Assembly (NCBI RefSeq): GCF_037023745.1
Contig: NZ_CP146101.1
Span: 4,456,001 to 4,520,000, forward strand
From: Streptomyces sp. SCSIO 30461
GTDB taxonomy: Bacteria > Actinomycetota > Actinomycetes > Streptomycetales > Streptomycetaceae
Length of the DNA stretch: 64,000 nt
Direction: 5' to 3'
The notes beneath the pieces were generated by a model, which saw nothing but the letters and a program-made list of their open reading frames with translations, had not been told where the DNA came from and ran no database searches. Both the position numbers and the translations under genes were made by a program. This document shows positions 16,101 to 23,348 of this stretch, one piece after another. Numbering within the stretch: the stretch's first letter is position 1; every line of letters starts with the position of its first letter.

Positions 16101-17324
16101 GACTCGCTGCGGTCCCTCGGATACCGGCTGGACGAACTGCGCTGGGACGCCTGGGTCGAGCGAATCCGGGCCGGCCGCGACAATGCGATGGTCCCGATGA
16201 TCGACGCCTTCGAGTCGACCATCTACAGCGGACGCAACCACTATCTGTCGGTCGACACCTCCCGGACCCGGGAGCTCCTGGCGGGTACCGGTATCGAATG
16301 CCCGCCGATGACCCGTGAACTCTTCGAGAAATACGTCGGGTTCTTCGTCCGTGTCGGCTACTTCCCGGAGCCGGGCAGCGGTGCCGCGCGCGACGGCGTC
16401 GACGGCGAGGGCATCGAGGTGCGGGAGGCGGCATGGGAGGACCTGGAGGCGATGGCGGGTGTCTGCTTCGACGCCTTCGGCACACTGAACGCCTCGCTCG
16501 GCCTGACGCCCGAATGGTCGTCGGTGGAGGCGGTGACGGAGATGTTCCGTGACCGCCTCGCGGCCCCGGGCTGCCTCGCCTTTGTGGCCGTCGACGGCAC
16601 GGGGGCCGTGGTGGGTTCCAACTTCCTGGTGCTGGGCGAGGCAGTGGCGGCGTTCGGCCCGCTCAGTGTCGCGACCGGAGCGCAGGGCGCCGGGGTGGGA
16701 CGGCTGCTGATGGACGAGGTGCTCGCGGCCGCCGCGCGGCACGGTCGTGACTCGGTCCGCGCCGTCCAGGTGACCAACAACCTCGGGGCGTACCGGCTGT
16801 ACGCCTCACTCGGCTTCGTACCGTGCGAGCAGTTGTCCGTGGTGACCGGGTACGCGCCGCCCACCCCCGCGAACCTGGCGGGCTTCGCGGTGCGCGCCAT
16901 GTCCGAGGACGATGTGGCCGCCTGCCAGGAGCTGTACCGCGGGATCAGCGGTCATTCCCGGGACGGTGAGATCCATATGGCCGCCAAGCGCGCCTTCGGC
17001 TGGTCGCGACCGTATGTGGTCGTGGACCGGACGAGTGGCGCGATCGCCGGATACACCACGGGCCTGTCCGATCTGGGCCATCTGACGGCGGTCTCGGATG
17101 CCGCGGCACGCGCCCTCTACACAGGAGCCGGTGAACTGATGCGCAGGGCTGCTCCCGACGGCCCCGCACCCCGGCTGCGCATCCCGGGCCGGCTGATGCC
17201 CGAGGTCCTGGGCTGGGCGTTGCGCACCCGGGGTATGTCCCTTGACCGGCTGGAGACGCTGGTCGTACGAGGCTCGTACACCGAGCCCGGGGCGGGCGTC
17301 TACTGCCCGGGGCTGTCCTACTGA
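10137..17324 (+). CDS. Hybrid megasynthase: AMP-ligase - ACP - KS - AT - ACP - thioester reductase - GNAT
   Basis: 2395 aa. Residues 1-530 form an acyl-AMP ligase (YTSGTTGRPKGV, YGSTETG, RTGDLARRD, RTASGKITRH). ACP1 carries Ser597 in LGLGSL. The KS (about 665-1090) has active Cys838 in DTACSAS and the His motifs EAHGTGT and KSNIAHTQAA. The AT (about 1190-1500) has Ser1292 in GHSIGE and a HAFH motif, predicting malonyl-CoA. ACP2 carries Ser1638 in LGVDSL. The reductase (about 1715-2060) has NADPH motif GATGFLG at 1725 and YRQTK. The last 300 residues are GNAT-like, apparently two lobes. There is no KR, DH or ER. Expected chemistry: load a carboxylic acid, extend once to a beta-keto thioester, release reductively or transfer it to an amine. 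The substrate is unknown. Confidence 0.88.
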   Translation: MAPDTTSSLIRPLSELLGGHAARIGDKAAFADARRAVGYRELDLRTSRLAGHLAALGLERGGRGAVLMGNCVELVESCLAVIRAGGITVPLNSQASEAELAHFLADSGASVVLCDPARLGVLLRAVSSVSASGLPRPAIVLTGGSAEREDVPGGVAGYEALVATAPEGPAPEESPLDAPAWMLYTSGTTGRPKGVLYSLRSSLWLVETCHVGVLGMSQDDRLLWPMPLFHGLGQNLCVMGVVAVGASARLMGGFAPSEVLDALRDDGVTFLAGVPTTYHYLLEREREEHTELPSLRIGFVAGSASGASLGSRFEEAFGVPLVDQYGSTETGAITSNRPTGARVAGSAGPAVPGVDIRLVDSESGTDVATGEEGEVWVSGPNLMLGYHGQPDATAEVLCDGWYRTGDLARRDATGHLTLSGRLKELIIRGGENIHPVEIEDVIRTAVGVADAAVGGEPHEVLGEVPVAYVVPGPEGVDVPALLEHCRARLSFFKVPEKVYAVERVPRTASGKITRHLLAEAAPRLLGSASAGGLGTASRGGGVAGDGAWADRLAAMTAAGRSRAVLDLVRTEVALAIGVEGPEQVSPTRPFVDLGLGSLVVVAVGQRLSAQIGIRLPATAVFDHPTPAAFAERLVGELSGASGDNRSPAGALATQPTDRSGGRPDADEPIAVIGMACRFPGGVESPEQLWDLIAEGRDATSEFPTDRGWPLDTLFDPDPDHHGTSYASRGGFLTDPSAFDAGFFGIAPREATAMDPQQRLWLEVAWEAFERAGIDPTRLTGSETGVFVGTKGQTYSSLAAPASEYEGYLGFATSGSVMSGRVAYTLGLHGPAVTVDTACSASLVALHLACGSLRTGESRLALAGGVTVMATPDDMITFSRQRGLAPDGRVKAFADGADGTAFGEGAGALLLERLSDARRAGHQVLAVIRGSAVNQDGASNGLTAPNGQAQQRVIRRALANAGVSPHEVDLVEAHGTGTTLGDPIEAEAILAAYGQGRDPERPLWLGSVKSNIAHTQAAAGVAGVIKLVQAMRHAVLPATLHVDRPSPHVDWSSGNVRLLSEARAWSSPGRRPRRAGVSAFAISGTNAHAVLEEAPHSPSPSSEETTTRPLATVPWLLSAKSPAALREQARRLESFVRAAPDCEPADVGRTLAMSRAGLEHRAAVVADASDGVAGLLRGLGALAAGEPAAGLVTGLAGPARTTAFLFTGQGSQWAGMASGLYAEFPVFAETLDAVCGHLAPEVRKLLLARDDAADDGRVHRTGFAQPALFALEVAQFALLRSWGVRPDALAGHSIGELAAAHVAGVFSLADAARLVTARGELMQALPEGGAMVAVEATEEEVLLLLAGRESRTGVAAVNAPRSVVVSGDADDVAEIARILAERGCRAQRLTVSHAFHSPRMDGVLSEFEAVARTVAYREPHTPVVSTVTGELAGAELLTPGYWTRQLRSPVRFADAVRTLRDRGVDTFVELGPDGVLTGLVRHVVGDAYDNRALPLSRRDRPGATTAVGAAAALHSAGVPVDWDAFFEGTGARHITLPTYAFQRKRHWLPRSAVPAASAVPSPVPASGPGEEAPSGRVLKPGERPEVAARLAAVLADLDEEKQLLHMMERIATRVAAVLGHDSADDIDPDVPLLDLGVDSLMAVEMRNQISDFCGVSLRPTLVFEHPTLAVLADHLLAKVLDAVSTAPSTDEDAVDFAAEVVLAADITPADEVVRVADDPREVLLTGATGFLGAYLLRDLLRTTRATVHCLVRGTDEADARARLRKNLEWYAFWDGIDTDRLSVVVGDLAQPLLGLAPDRFDTLARGVDAVYHAAAAVNGLYPYAALKDANVTGTAEILRLAARHRTVPVHHVSSTGVFAAEAVPGVALKVTDPPGPAEALSSGYRQTKLVAEQIIGIARERGLPVSVYRVDEISGDTEHGFCQTHDFVWLSMKGIVQAGAVPADPAGIFHLVPVDHVSAAILRLSRDERAASRDHHLANGTHLPFSEMTDSLRSLGYRLDELRWDAWVERIRAGRDNAMVPMIDAFESTIYSGRNHYLSVDTSRTRELLAGTGIECPPMTRELFEKYVGFFVRVGYFPEPGSGAARDGVDGEGIEVREAAWEDLEAMAGVCFDAFGTLNASLGLTPEWSSVEAVTEMFRDRLAAPGCLAFVAVDGTGAVVGSNFLVLGEAVAAFGPLSVATGAQGAGVGRLLMDEVLAAAARHGRDSVRAVQVTNNLGAYRLYASLGFVPCEQLSVVTGYAPPTPANLAGFAVRAMSEDDVAACQELYRGISGHSRDGEIHMAAKRAFGWSRPYVVVDRTSGAIAGYTTGLSDLGHLTAVSDAAARALYTGAGELMRRAAPDGPAPRLRIPGRLMPEVLGWALRTRGMSLDRLETLVVRGSYTEPGAGVYCPGLSY

Positions 17325-17331
17325 CGCACCG

Positions 17332-17375
17332 GCACGGCACGGGTCCGGCCGATGGCGGCCGGGCCCGTGCCGTGC
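17332..17375. terminator. Bidirectional terminator after the PKS gene
   Basis: A 20-bp stem (arm GCACGGCACGGGTCCGGCCG, one G-T pair) around a short ATGG loop lies between the PKS stop and the converging exporter stop. It should end both transcripts. Confidence 0.8.
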
Positions 17376-17395
17376 TTCCCCTTTGCTCGGATGCG

Positions 17396-18880
17396 TCAGA
17401 CCATCGCGACCGGTACGTCGTCCTTCACCGAGCGGTCGGTCCTGGGAACGGCGAGCAGGGTGATCACCACACCGAGCAGGGCGAATCCCGCTCCGACCGC
17501 GAAGGCGAGCCGGAAGCCCTCCGTCATCGCGCCGGCCACGGTCTGACCGTCGAGCTGCTTGCCCTTGAGAAGCTCGCCGATACGAGCGTTGGCCACGGAC
17601 GAGAGCACAGCGAGACCGAGTGCGCCGCCGATCTGCTGGGTGGTGTTGATGAGCCCCGAGGCGAGTCCGGACTCCTGGGGTGTGACACCGGAGACGGCGA
17701 CGATCGTCACGGGCACGAAGGAGAACCCAAGTCCCAGGGCCGCGACCACCGATGGCAGCAGCACGTCCCCGGCGAAGGTGCCGTCGGCCGGGATGCGGGT
17801 GAACAGCAGCAGTCCCAGCGCGGTCAGCACCAGGCCGGTGAGGAGGATGGGCCTGGGCCCGACCTTCGTCACCAGCTGCGATGCGGCACCGGCCGCGAGG
17901 ATGCTCGCCACCGAGAACGGCAGGTAGGACAGCCCGGCTTCGAGTGCGGAGAATCCGAGCACCTGCTGGAGGTAGAGCGAAATGAAGAAGAACATCGACA
18001 GCAGCGCGGCGCCCACCAGCAGGGAGACCATGTTGGCGCTGGAGAGGTTGCGGTTGCGGAAGATCCGCAACGGCATCACCGGGTGCTTCACGATGCGTAG
18101 TTCGACCAGGCCGAAGACCAGGAGCAGCACGGCGGACAGGGTCAGCAACCCGATGGTCCTGCCCGAGCCCCAGCCCGCTCGCTCGGCGTCCACGAGCGCG
18201 TAGACCAGCACGCTGAGTCCGCCGGTGACCAGCGCGGCACCGGCGAAGTCGATCCCGGTGCGCTCCTGGCCGCGGCTCTCGCGGACGAGGCGCGGGGTGA
18301 GGATGGCCGCGCCGACGCAGATCGGCACATTGACGAACATCACCCACTCCCAGCCCGCCCACTGGGTGAGCACACCGCCGAGCAGTACGCCGATGGCACC
18401 GCCCGCCCCGGCGAGCGCGCCCCAGATCCCGAGCGCCTTGTTGCGTTCGGCGCCTTCGGTGAAGGTCGTGGTGACGATGGAGAGTGCGGCGGGCGCGATG
18501 ATCGCGGCGCCGAGGCCCTGGCCCGCACGGGCGGCGATCAGCCAGCCCGCACTCGGTGCCAGTCCGCCGAGCAGCGATGCGACGGCGAAGAGGCAGAGTC
18601 CGATCATGAACACCCGCCGCCGCCCGAGCAGGTCGGCGGTCCTTCCTCCCAGGAGCAGGAAGCCGCCGAAGGCGAGGGCGTAGGCGTTGACGATCCACTG
18701 GACGTCGGAGTCGCCGAAGTGCAGGTCCCGCTGGATCGACGGCAGCGCGACGTTCACGATCGATGCGTCCAGCACGACCGTCAGTTGGGCGACGGCGAGT
18801 ACGACGAGCGCCTTCCAGCGAAGGGGGTCGGGTGGTGTGAGCGAGGAAGGCGATAACGCGGAATCGGGAGGCGTTGCCAT
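17396..18880 (-). CDS. DHA2-family (14-TM) MFS drug exporter
   Basis: 494 aa with 14 predicted hydrophobic segments. The first-helix motif LDASIVNVALPSIQRDL and loop 2-3 GGRTADLLGRRR are typical of DHA2 proton antiporters of the EmrB/QacA type; motif C occurs around GALAGAGGAIGVLLGG. These export hydrophobic or amphiphilic compounds across the cytoplasmic membrane. It diverges from a TetR gene and the intervening DNA holds a perfect palindrome, so it is presumably repressed by that regulator and induced by its substrate. It borders the RiPP/PKS cluster and is a likely exporter or resistance gene for it, although such pairs also occur alone in Streptomyces. Confidence 0.88.
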   Translation of the reverse strand: MATPPDSALSPSSLTPPDPLRWKALVVLAVAQLTVVLDASIVNVALPSIQRDLHFGDSDVQWIVNAYALAFGGFLLLGGRTADLLGRRRVFMIGLCLFAVASLLGGLAPSAGWLIAARAGQGLGAAIIAPAALSIVTTTFTEGAERNKALGIWGALAGAGGAIGVLLGGVLTQWAGWEWVMFVNVPICVGAAILTPRLVRESRGQERTGIDFAGAALVTGGLSVLVYALVDAERAGWGSGRTIGLLTLSAVLLLVFGLVELRIVKHPVMPLRIFRNRNLSSANMVSLLVGAALLSMFFFISLYLQQVLGFSALEAGLSYLPFSVASILAAGAASQLVTKVGPRPILLTGLVLTALGLLLFTRIPADGTFAGDVLLPSVVAALGLGFSFVPVTIVAVSGVTPQESGLASGLINTTQQIGGALGLAVLSSVANARIGELLKGKQLDGQTVAGAMTEGFRLAFAVGAGFALLGVVITLLAVPRTDRSVKDDVPVAMV

Positions 18881-18912
18881 GGGAGGGATACGCTCCTGTG
18901 GGTTAGAGTGGT

Positions 18913-18940
18913 ATCCGGAATCGGACGTCCGATTCCGGAT
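18913..18940. promoter_or_regulatory. Perfect 28-bp palindromic TetR operator
   Basis: Half-site ATCCGGAATCGGAC is followed immediately by its exact reverse complement. It lies 33 bp upstream of the exporter start and about 27 bp upstream of the tetR start, where a shared operator is expected. The perfect symmetry over 28 bp is strong evidence for a dimeric or double-dimer repressor site. Confidence 0.85.
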
Positions 18941-18967
18941 TTTGACGATACGGAGGCGCGGTTCCCC

Positions 18968-19576
18968 TTGTCAAACACCCCTCCCCCTTCCCGTGCGCCC
19001 CGCGGCGGCAGGCTGCGCTCCGACGCCGCCCGCAACCGCCTCAAGGTCCTCGACGCGGCACGGGCCGCCTTCTCGGAGTCGGGCCGGGACGCCCAGATGG
19101 GCGATATCGCCCGCAGAGCGGGCGTGGGAATCGGGACGGTGTACCGCCACTTCCCCACCAAGGAGTCACTGGCGGAAGCGATCGTGGCACACCGCTTCCA
19201 GCAGACCCTGGATTTCCTCAGAAACGAGGTGCTCCCCGATCCCGACCCCTGGAACGGGCTCGCGCGCTCCCTGGAGTTCTGCGGAACCATGCAGGAACAG
19301 GACCGCGGTTACGCGGAGACGGTCACGGCGATGGTGGGCGGCAGCACATTCGACGCGAAGGCGATCACGGAGCTCAACGAGCTCACCGACAAAGTGCTCA
19401 AGCGGGCCCAGGCCGAAGGTTCGGTACGCGAGGACCTGACCGTCGCGGACGTCTCACCGCTCTACATCGGCCTGTGCCATGTCGTCCAGGCAGGGGTCAC
19501 CGACTGGCGCCGCTATCTGGGCATCATCCTCGACGGGCTGCGGCCACGACCGGAGCACACCGCCCGACGGCGCTGA
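18968..19576 (+). CDS. TetR-family transcriptional regulator
   Basis: 202 aa from a TTG start at 18968, chosen because GGAGG lies 11 bases upstream and because longer starts would run through the operator palindrome. The N-terminal helix-turn-helix is clear: LDAARAAFSESG, then IARRAGVGIGTVYRHFPTKE. The C-terminal ligand domain resembles the SCO1712-like type common in Streptomyces. It most probably represses the divergent DHA2 exporter and itself through the 28-bp palindrome and may sense the cluster product. DNA-binding identity is firm; the ligand is unknown. Confidence 0.85.
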   Translation: MSNTPPPSRAPRGGRLRSDAARNRLKVLDAARAAFSESGRDAQMGDIARRAGVGIGTVYRHFPTKESLAEAIVAHRFQQTLDFLRNEVLPDPDPWNGLARSLEFCGTMQEQDRGYAETVTAMVGGSTFDAKAITELNELTDKVLKRAQAEGSVREDLTVADVSPLYIGLCHVVQAGVTDWRRYLGIILDGLRPRPEHTARRR

Positions 19577-19768
19577 AAGCCCTCCGACTGAAAGCCCTTC
19601 AGCAATGCCGGAGCGGAATGGTCTCGGTGTCGCATCCACCGGCGCGGCACCGTGGCCGCGGACTTCCCGTCCGGAGACAGGAGCCGGGTCAGGTCGCCGT
19701 GGCCGACGCCGCCGCGCGGCCCGCCTGCCGGCCCGAGAAGATGCAGCCGCCGAGGAGGGCGGTCCCGG

Positions 19769-20272
19769 TCAGACACCGCCCACGCGGTGATCCGCCTCTG
19801 CGTCGGACGGATCGAACCAGGTGGGGCCATCGCCCAGCGCCTGCCTGATCCGGAACACGGCGAAGTCCTGAAGCTCCGGGAGCGTGTCGACCGGGAACCA
19901 GCCCACGTCGAGCGACTCCTCGTCATTCACCCTGGCTTCACCACCCACCGCCCGGCAGCGCAGGCAGATCTCCATGAACTGGCACTCGTCCCCGTTGGGG
20001 TAGACGACCGGCCGCTTGGCCTGGACCAGCACGACCCGGTCCACCACGCAGCGCACCCCTGTCTCCTCGTACACCTCACGGATCGCCGTCGCGGCCGGCT
20101 GCTCTCCCGGCTCGGGAATACCCCCGATGATCGACCACTCACCGGTGTCGGCACGCCTCACCAGCAGGACCCGGCCGTCGTCGTCGAGCACGACCGCGCT
20201 CACCCCCGGCAGGAAGAGGAGCTGGGTACCGACGCTGGCCCGGATCCGTCTGATGAAGTCAGGCGTGCCCAT
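19769..20272 (-). CDS. NUDIX hydrolase
   Basis: 167 aa. The NUDIX box spans residues 51-73 with the core REVYEETG preceded by GGIPEPGE, so the metal-binding Glu residues are intact. The family hydrolyses nucleoside diphosphates linked to another moiety; the substrate cannot be predicted. The N-terminal DFIRRIRASVG resembles a common Streptomyces subgroup of stand-alone NUDIX proteins. It marks the return to ordinary chromosome after the TetR gene; the 190 bp before it hold nothing recognisable. It ends about 35 bp from the lnt stop region on the same strand. Confidence 0.85.
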   Translation of the reverse strand: MGTPDFIRRIRASVGTQLLFLPGVSAVVLDDDGRVLLVRRADTGEWSIIGGIPEPGEQPAATAIREVYEETGVRCVVDRVVLVQAKRPVVYPNGDECQFMEICLRCRAVGGEARVNDEESLDVGWFPVDTLPELQDFAVFRIRQALGDGPTWFDPSDAEADHRVGGV

Positions 20273-20307
20273 GGCCCGACCCTATGCGCTGAGGCTCGGA
20301 GCCGCTT

Positions 20308-21924
20308 TCAGGACACGGACGAGGACGTGCCCCGGCGACGCGCGTACGCGACCCGGCCGAGCGCGCCCACCGCGAGCGCGGCGATAAGCCCCTCGGGGAG
20401 CGTGCCCATACGAGTGGCGGGGGTGAGCGAGGAGCGCAGCGGGACCTCCGCGACCAGGGCGTCCGGGGTGAACATCTCCGTCTGCTGGACGATCTTCCCG
20501 TCCGGGTTGATCACCGCGCTGACACCACTGGTCACCGGGACCACGACGGCCCGGCTGTGCTCGACGGCCCTCACCTGGGACATCGCCAGCTGCTGGTAGG
20601 TCATCTCGCTCCGGCCGAACGTGGCGTTGTTGCTGGGCACCGAGATCAGCTGGGCGTGGTGGGTCACGGTGTCGCGGACCGCCCAGTCGAAAGCCGCCTC
20701 GTAGCAGGTGGCGAGGCCCACCTTGGTGCCGGCGAGGTCGAAGACGCCCACCTCGCTGCCAGGGCCGAAGTCCCGGCTGACGCGGTCGACGTCAGCGCTG
20801 AACAGCCGGACGAAGGAACGCATCGGGATGTACTCGCCGAAGGGCTGCACATGCCGCTTGTCGTAGGTGTCGACGGGGCCGAGCTCGGGATCCCATTCGA
20901 TCAGGGTGTTGCGGAGCTTGCCCGTGTCCGGGGTGAGGACGGCGCCGATCACCGTGGGCACACCGATCCGGCGCACCGCACGGTCGATCACCCGGCGAGC
21001 GTCGTCGTTGCGGTACGGATCGAGGTCGGAGGAGTTCTCCGGCCACAGCACCAGGTCGGGCTTGGCCACCTTGCCTGCCGCGACATCGTCGGCGAGCTGC
21101 TCGGTACGGCGGGCGTGGTTGTCCAGGACCGCCCTGCGCTGGGAGTTGAAGTCGAGTCCGAGGCGGGGCACATTGCCCTGGATCGCGGCGACGGTGGCGG
21201 TACCGTCCTCGGCCGAACCGTCGACGAGGGGCAGCGCGGCGAACGCCCCGGAGACGGGCACGAGCACACTGAGCGCCGCGGCGGCGACCGGCCCGCGCCC
21301 GAACTCACCGGTCCACCGGTAGCGGCGGGCCTGACGCACGCACTCGTACAGGCCGAAGCCGCACAGCACCACCGCGAAACCCAGCACAGGGGTACCGCCC
21401 ACCGCCGCCAGCGGCAGGAACCACCCCTCGGCCTGCCCGAACGCGATCTTGCCCCAGGGGAAACCGCCGAACGGCACCCGGGCGCGTACGCCCTCGCCCA
21501 GCACCCAGACAGCGGCGCCCCACACCGGCCACCACGGCAGCCGGGACACGACGGCGACACCCAGTCCGGTCACGGCGACGAAGAGCGCTTCGACCGCCGC
21601 GAGCGCCACCCACGGCAGTGCCCCCACCTCCTCGCCGGTCCAGATCAGGAGGGGCAGCAGGAAGCCCAGACCCGCGAGGTATCCGAGACCGAACCCCGCG
21701 CGCGGACGGCGCCCGTGCAGGCACCAGGCGAGCAGCGCGAAGCCGGGCAGGGCCAGCCACCACAGCGGCCGGGGCGGGAAGCTCAGGAACAGCAGGACGC
21801 CGGACAGCGCGGCGGCGACCGGCCTTGCGAACCGGCCCGACAGCCGCTGAACCAGGCTTGCGGCTGCGGGCTCGGGCTGGGGGTCCTGAGGCTGGGGCTC
21901 GGTGGGGGTCACGGTGGCGCTCAC
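20308..21924 (-). CDS. lnt: Apolipoprotein N-acyltransferase
   Basis: 538 aa from a GTG start. An N-terminal set of about six to seven membrane helices is followed by a nitrilase-fold domain and a final helix. The catalytic triad blocks are visible: Glu in LWPENSSD, Lys in DKRHVQPFGEYIP and Cys in LATCYEAAF. Lnt N-acylates the lipid-modified cysteine of lipoproteins on the outer face of the membrane. Streptomyces usually carry two lnt homologues and N-acylation is not essential there. The extreme N-terminus is a Pro/Gln-rich cytosolic tail common in actinobacterial Lnt. Alternative starts upstream lack an RBS. Confidence 0.9.
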   Translation of the reverse strand: MSATVTPTEPQPQDPQPEPAAASLVQRLSGRFARPVAAALSGVLLFLSFPPRPLWWLALPGFALLAWCLHGRRPRAGFGLGYLAGLGFLLPLLIWTGEEVGALPWVALAAVEALFVAVTGLGVAVVSRLPWWPVWGAAVWVLGEGVRARVPFGGFPWGKIAFGQAEGWFLPLAAVGGTPVLGFAVVLCGFGLYECVRQARRYRWTGEFGRGPVAAAALSVLVPVSGAFAALPLVDGSAEDGTATVAAIQGNVPRLGLDFNSQRRAVLDNHARRTEQLADDVAAGKVAKPDLVLWPENSSDLDPYRNDDARRVIDRAVRRIGVPTVIGAVLTPDTGKLRNTLIEWDPELGPVDTYDKRHVQPFGEYIPMRSFVRLFSADVDRVSRDFGPGSEVGVFDLAGTKVGLATCYEAAFDWAVRDTVTHHAQLISVPSNNATFGRSEMTYQQLAMSQVRAVEHSRAVVVPVTSGVSAVINPDGKIVQQTEMFTPDALVAEVPLRSSLTPATRMGTLPEGLIAALAVGALGRVAYARRRGTSSSVS

Positions 21925-22399
21925 CTGCCGGAGTCTACGTTTTCGGCGGCATCGAGGAAGTCCGGCCCGGCTCGGCGATGGCTTCCTGAGCCGGGGGTCT
22001 CCGGCTACGGCGTGCGCCAGCCCCGATCCAGACGCGCCCGGAGGCGACCTGAGGTCGGCCTGCGGGGTATGCACATCGGGGGCCGGGGACGGGGGTCTCA
22101 CGCACATGGCAGTGTCGGCAGACGTGGGCGCGGCGGCGTCGCTCTCGCGCCGGCATCGCGCTACGGCATGGCCCCGGGCGTCACGGCCATGGCCCCAGCC
22201 CGCCCGGTCGGACCGGTGCGGCGGCCGCGCTCCTGGTCCTGGCGACCGGCGCGGCCTGCTGCGCCGCGTACGCCGCGCGGTCGGCCTGGCGACAGCGCTG
22301 CCGCGGATGCCGCAGCCTCGTTGAGTCGTCGGGCGTGGGTCCGCCCCGTGGCCCGCGCCTCACCGGGTGGGACGGCTCGGATCCGGGGCACGGCCCGCT
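21925..22399. other. 475-bp gap without a supported gene
   Basis: No reading frame has both a plausible start and conserved sequence. One plus-strand frame near 22210-22290 encodes a short hydrophobic stretch (AAAALLVLATGAACCAAYAA) but has no start codon and runs into low-quality sequence, so I do not call it. It may be a decayed small membrane protein gene. Confidence 0.4.
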
Positions 22400-23347
22400 T
22401 CAGACGAGGTCCGAAGGGTCGGTGTTCGCACCGCAGAGGACCACGCACACCCGTTCACCGTCATCCGGACGGTAGCCGTCACGGCTCGTGAGCGCCGCGA
22501 GCGCGGTCGCGGCGCCGTGCTCGACCGCGACCCGGCGCTGATCCCACAGCTCCCTGCGCGCCTCGACGATCTCCTCGTCGGCGGCGAGCACGGAGCGGGC
22601 GTGCTCGCGCTGCGCGACCGCGAGGGCCATCGAGGAGGCTCTGCGGGCACCGAGGGAGTCCGCCGCCACGGAGTCCACGCCGACATCGACGGGACGGCCC
22701 GCCTCAAGCCCGGCGTTCAGCGCCCGGCACCCGGCAGGCTCGGCCGCCACCGTGCGGATGCCGTGCCGCTCGGCGGCGGTGGCGACCCCGGCGAAGAGCC
22801 CGCCGCCGCCGACCGCCACCACCACGGTGTCCAGGCCCGGGACGTGCGCCCTGATCTCGTCGAGCAGCGTGCCCGCGCCCGCGGCGATCAGCGGGTGGTC
22901 GTAGGCGTGGCTGGCGAGCGCTCCGGTGGCCGCCGTGAAGTCCTCGCAGGCGGCGAGGGCCTCCGCGTACTCGGCACCGACGAGGCGTACATCGGCGCCG
23001 AGGCGGCGCAGCCTGGCGACCTTCACCGGCGGCGCTCCGGCGGGCAGGAACACGGTGGCCGGAACGCCCTGCTGCTGGGCGGCCCAGGCGCAGGCCAGCC
23101 CGGCGTTGCCCCCGGATGCGATGGTCACCCCCGCGTCCGGGAAGGTACCGGCGTCACGGTGGGCCTGGATGAAGTTCCGCGCGCCGCGGGCCTTGAACGA
23201 CCCGGTGTGCTGCATGTATTCCAGCGCCAGCCAGACCTGGTGCTTCTCACCCGGCCCCGGTTCGACCGGGGCGACCGTGACTGGCCGGACGTACCCGGTC
23301 ACTCGCGTCTTGGCGGATGCGATGTCGTCGTAGGCCAGCTCGTGCAC
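22400..23347 (-). CDS. PLP-dependent threonine/serine dehydratase-like enzyme
   Basis: 315 aa from a GTG start. The PLP lysine is in TGSFKARGARN and the phosphate-binding glycine-rich loop is ASGGNAGLA, with VAVGGGGLFAG further on; these are fold type II (tryptophan synthase beta-like) signatures. The closest group is threonine or serine dehydratase without the C-terminal ACT regulatory domain, so a catabolic deaminase giving 2-oxo acid and ammonia is likely. The gene starts one base after the stop of the PH-like gene, so the two form an operon. Confidence 0.85.
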   Translation of the reverse strand: MHELAYDDIASAKTRVTGYVRPVTVAPVEPGPGEKHQVWLALEYMQHTGSFKARGARNFIQAHRDAGTFPDAGVTIASGGNAGLACAWAAQQQGVPATVFLPAGAPPVKVARLRRLGADVRLVGAEYAEALAACEDFTAATGALASHAYDHPLIAAGAGTLLDEIRAHVPGLDTVVVAVGGGGLFAGVATAAERHGIRTVAAEPAGCRALNAGLEAGRPVDVGVDSVAADSLGARRASSMALAVAQREHARSVLAADEEIVEARRELWDQRRVAVEHGAATALAALTSRDGYRPDDGERVCVVLCGANTDPSDLV

Positions 23348-23348
23348 G

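Noticed and set aside
18908..18967. Longer TetR N-terminus from an upstream GTG
   Set aside because: It would place the 28-bp operator inside the coding sequence, and the added residues do not resemble TetR proteins; the TTG at 18968 has a good RBS.
22190..22340. Small hydrophobic peptide gene between lnt and the dehydratase
   Set aside because: The hydrophobic frame lacks a start codon and RBS and degenerates on both sides.
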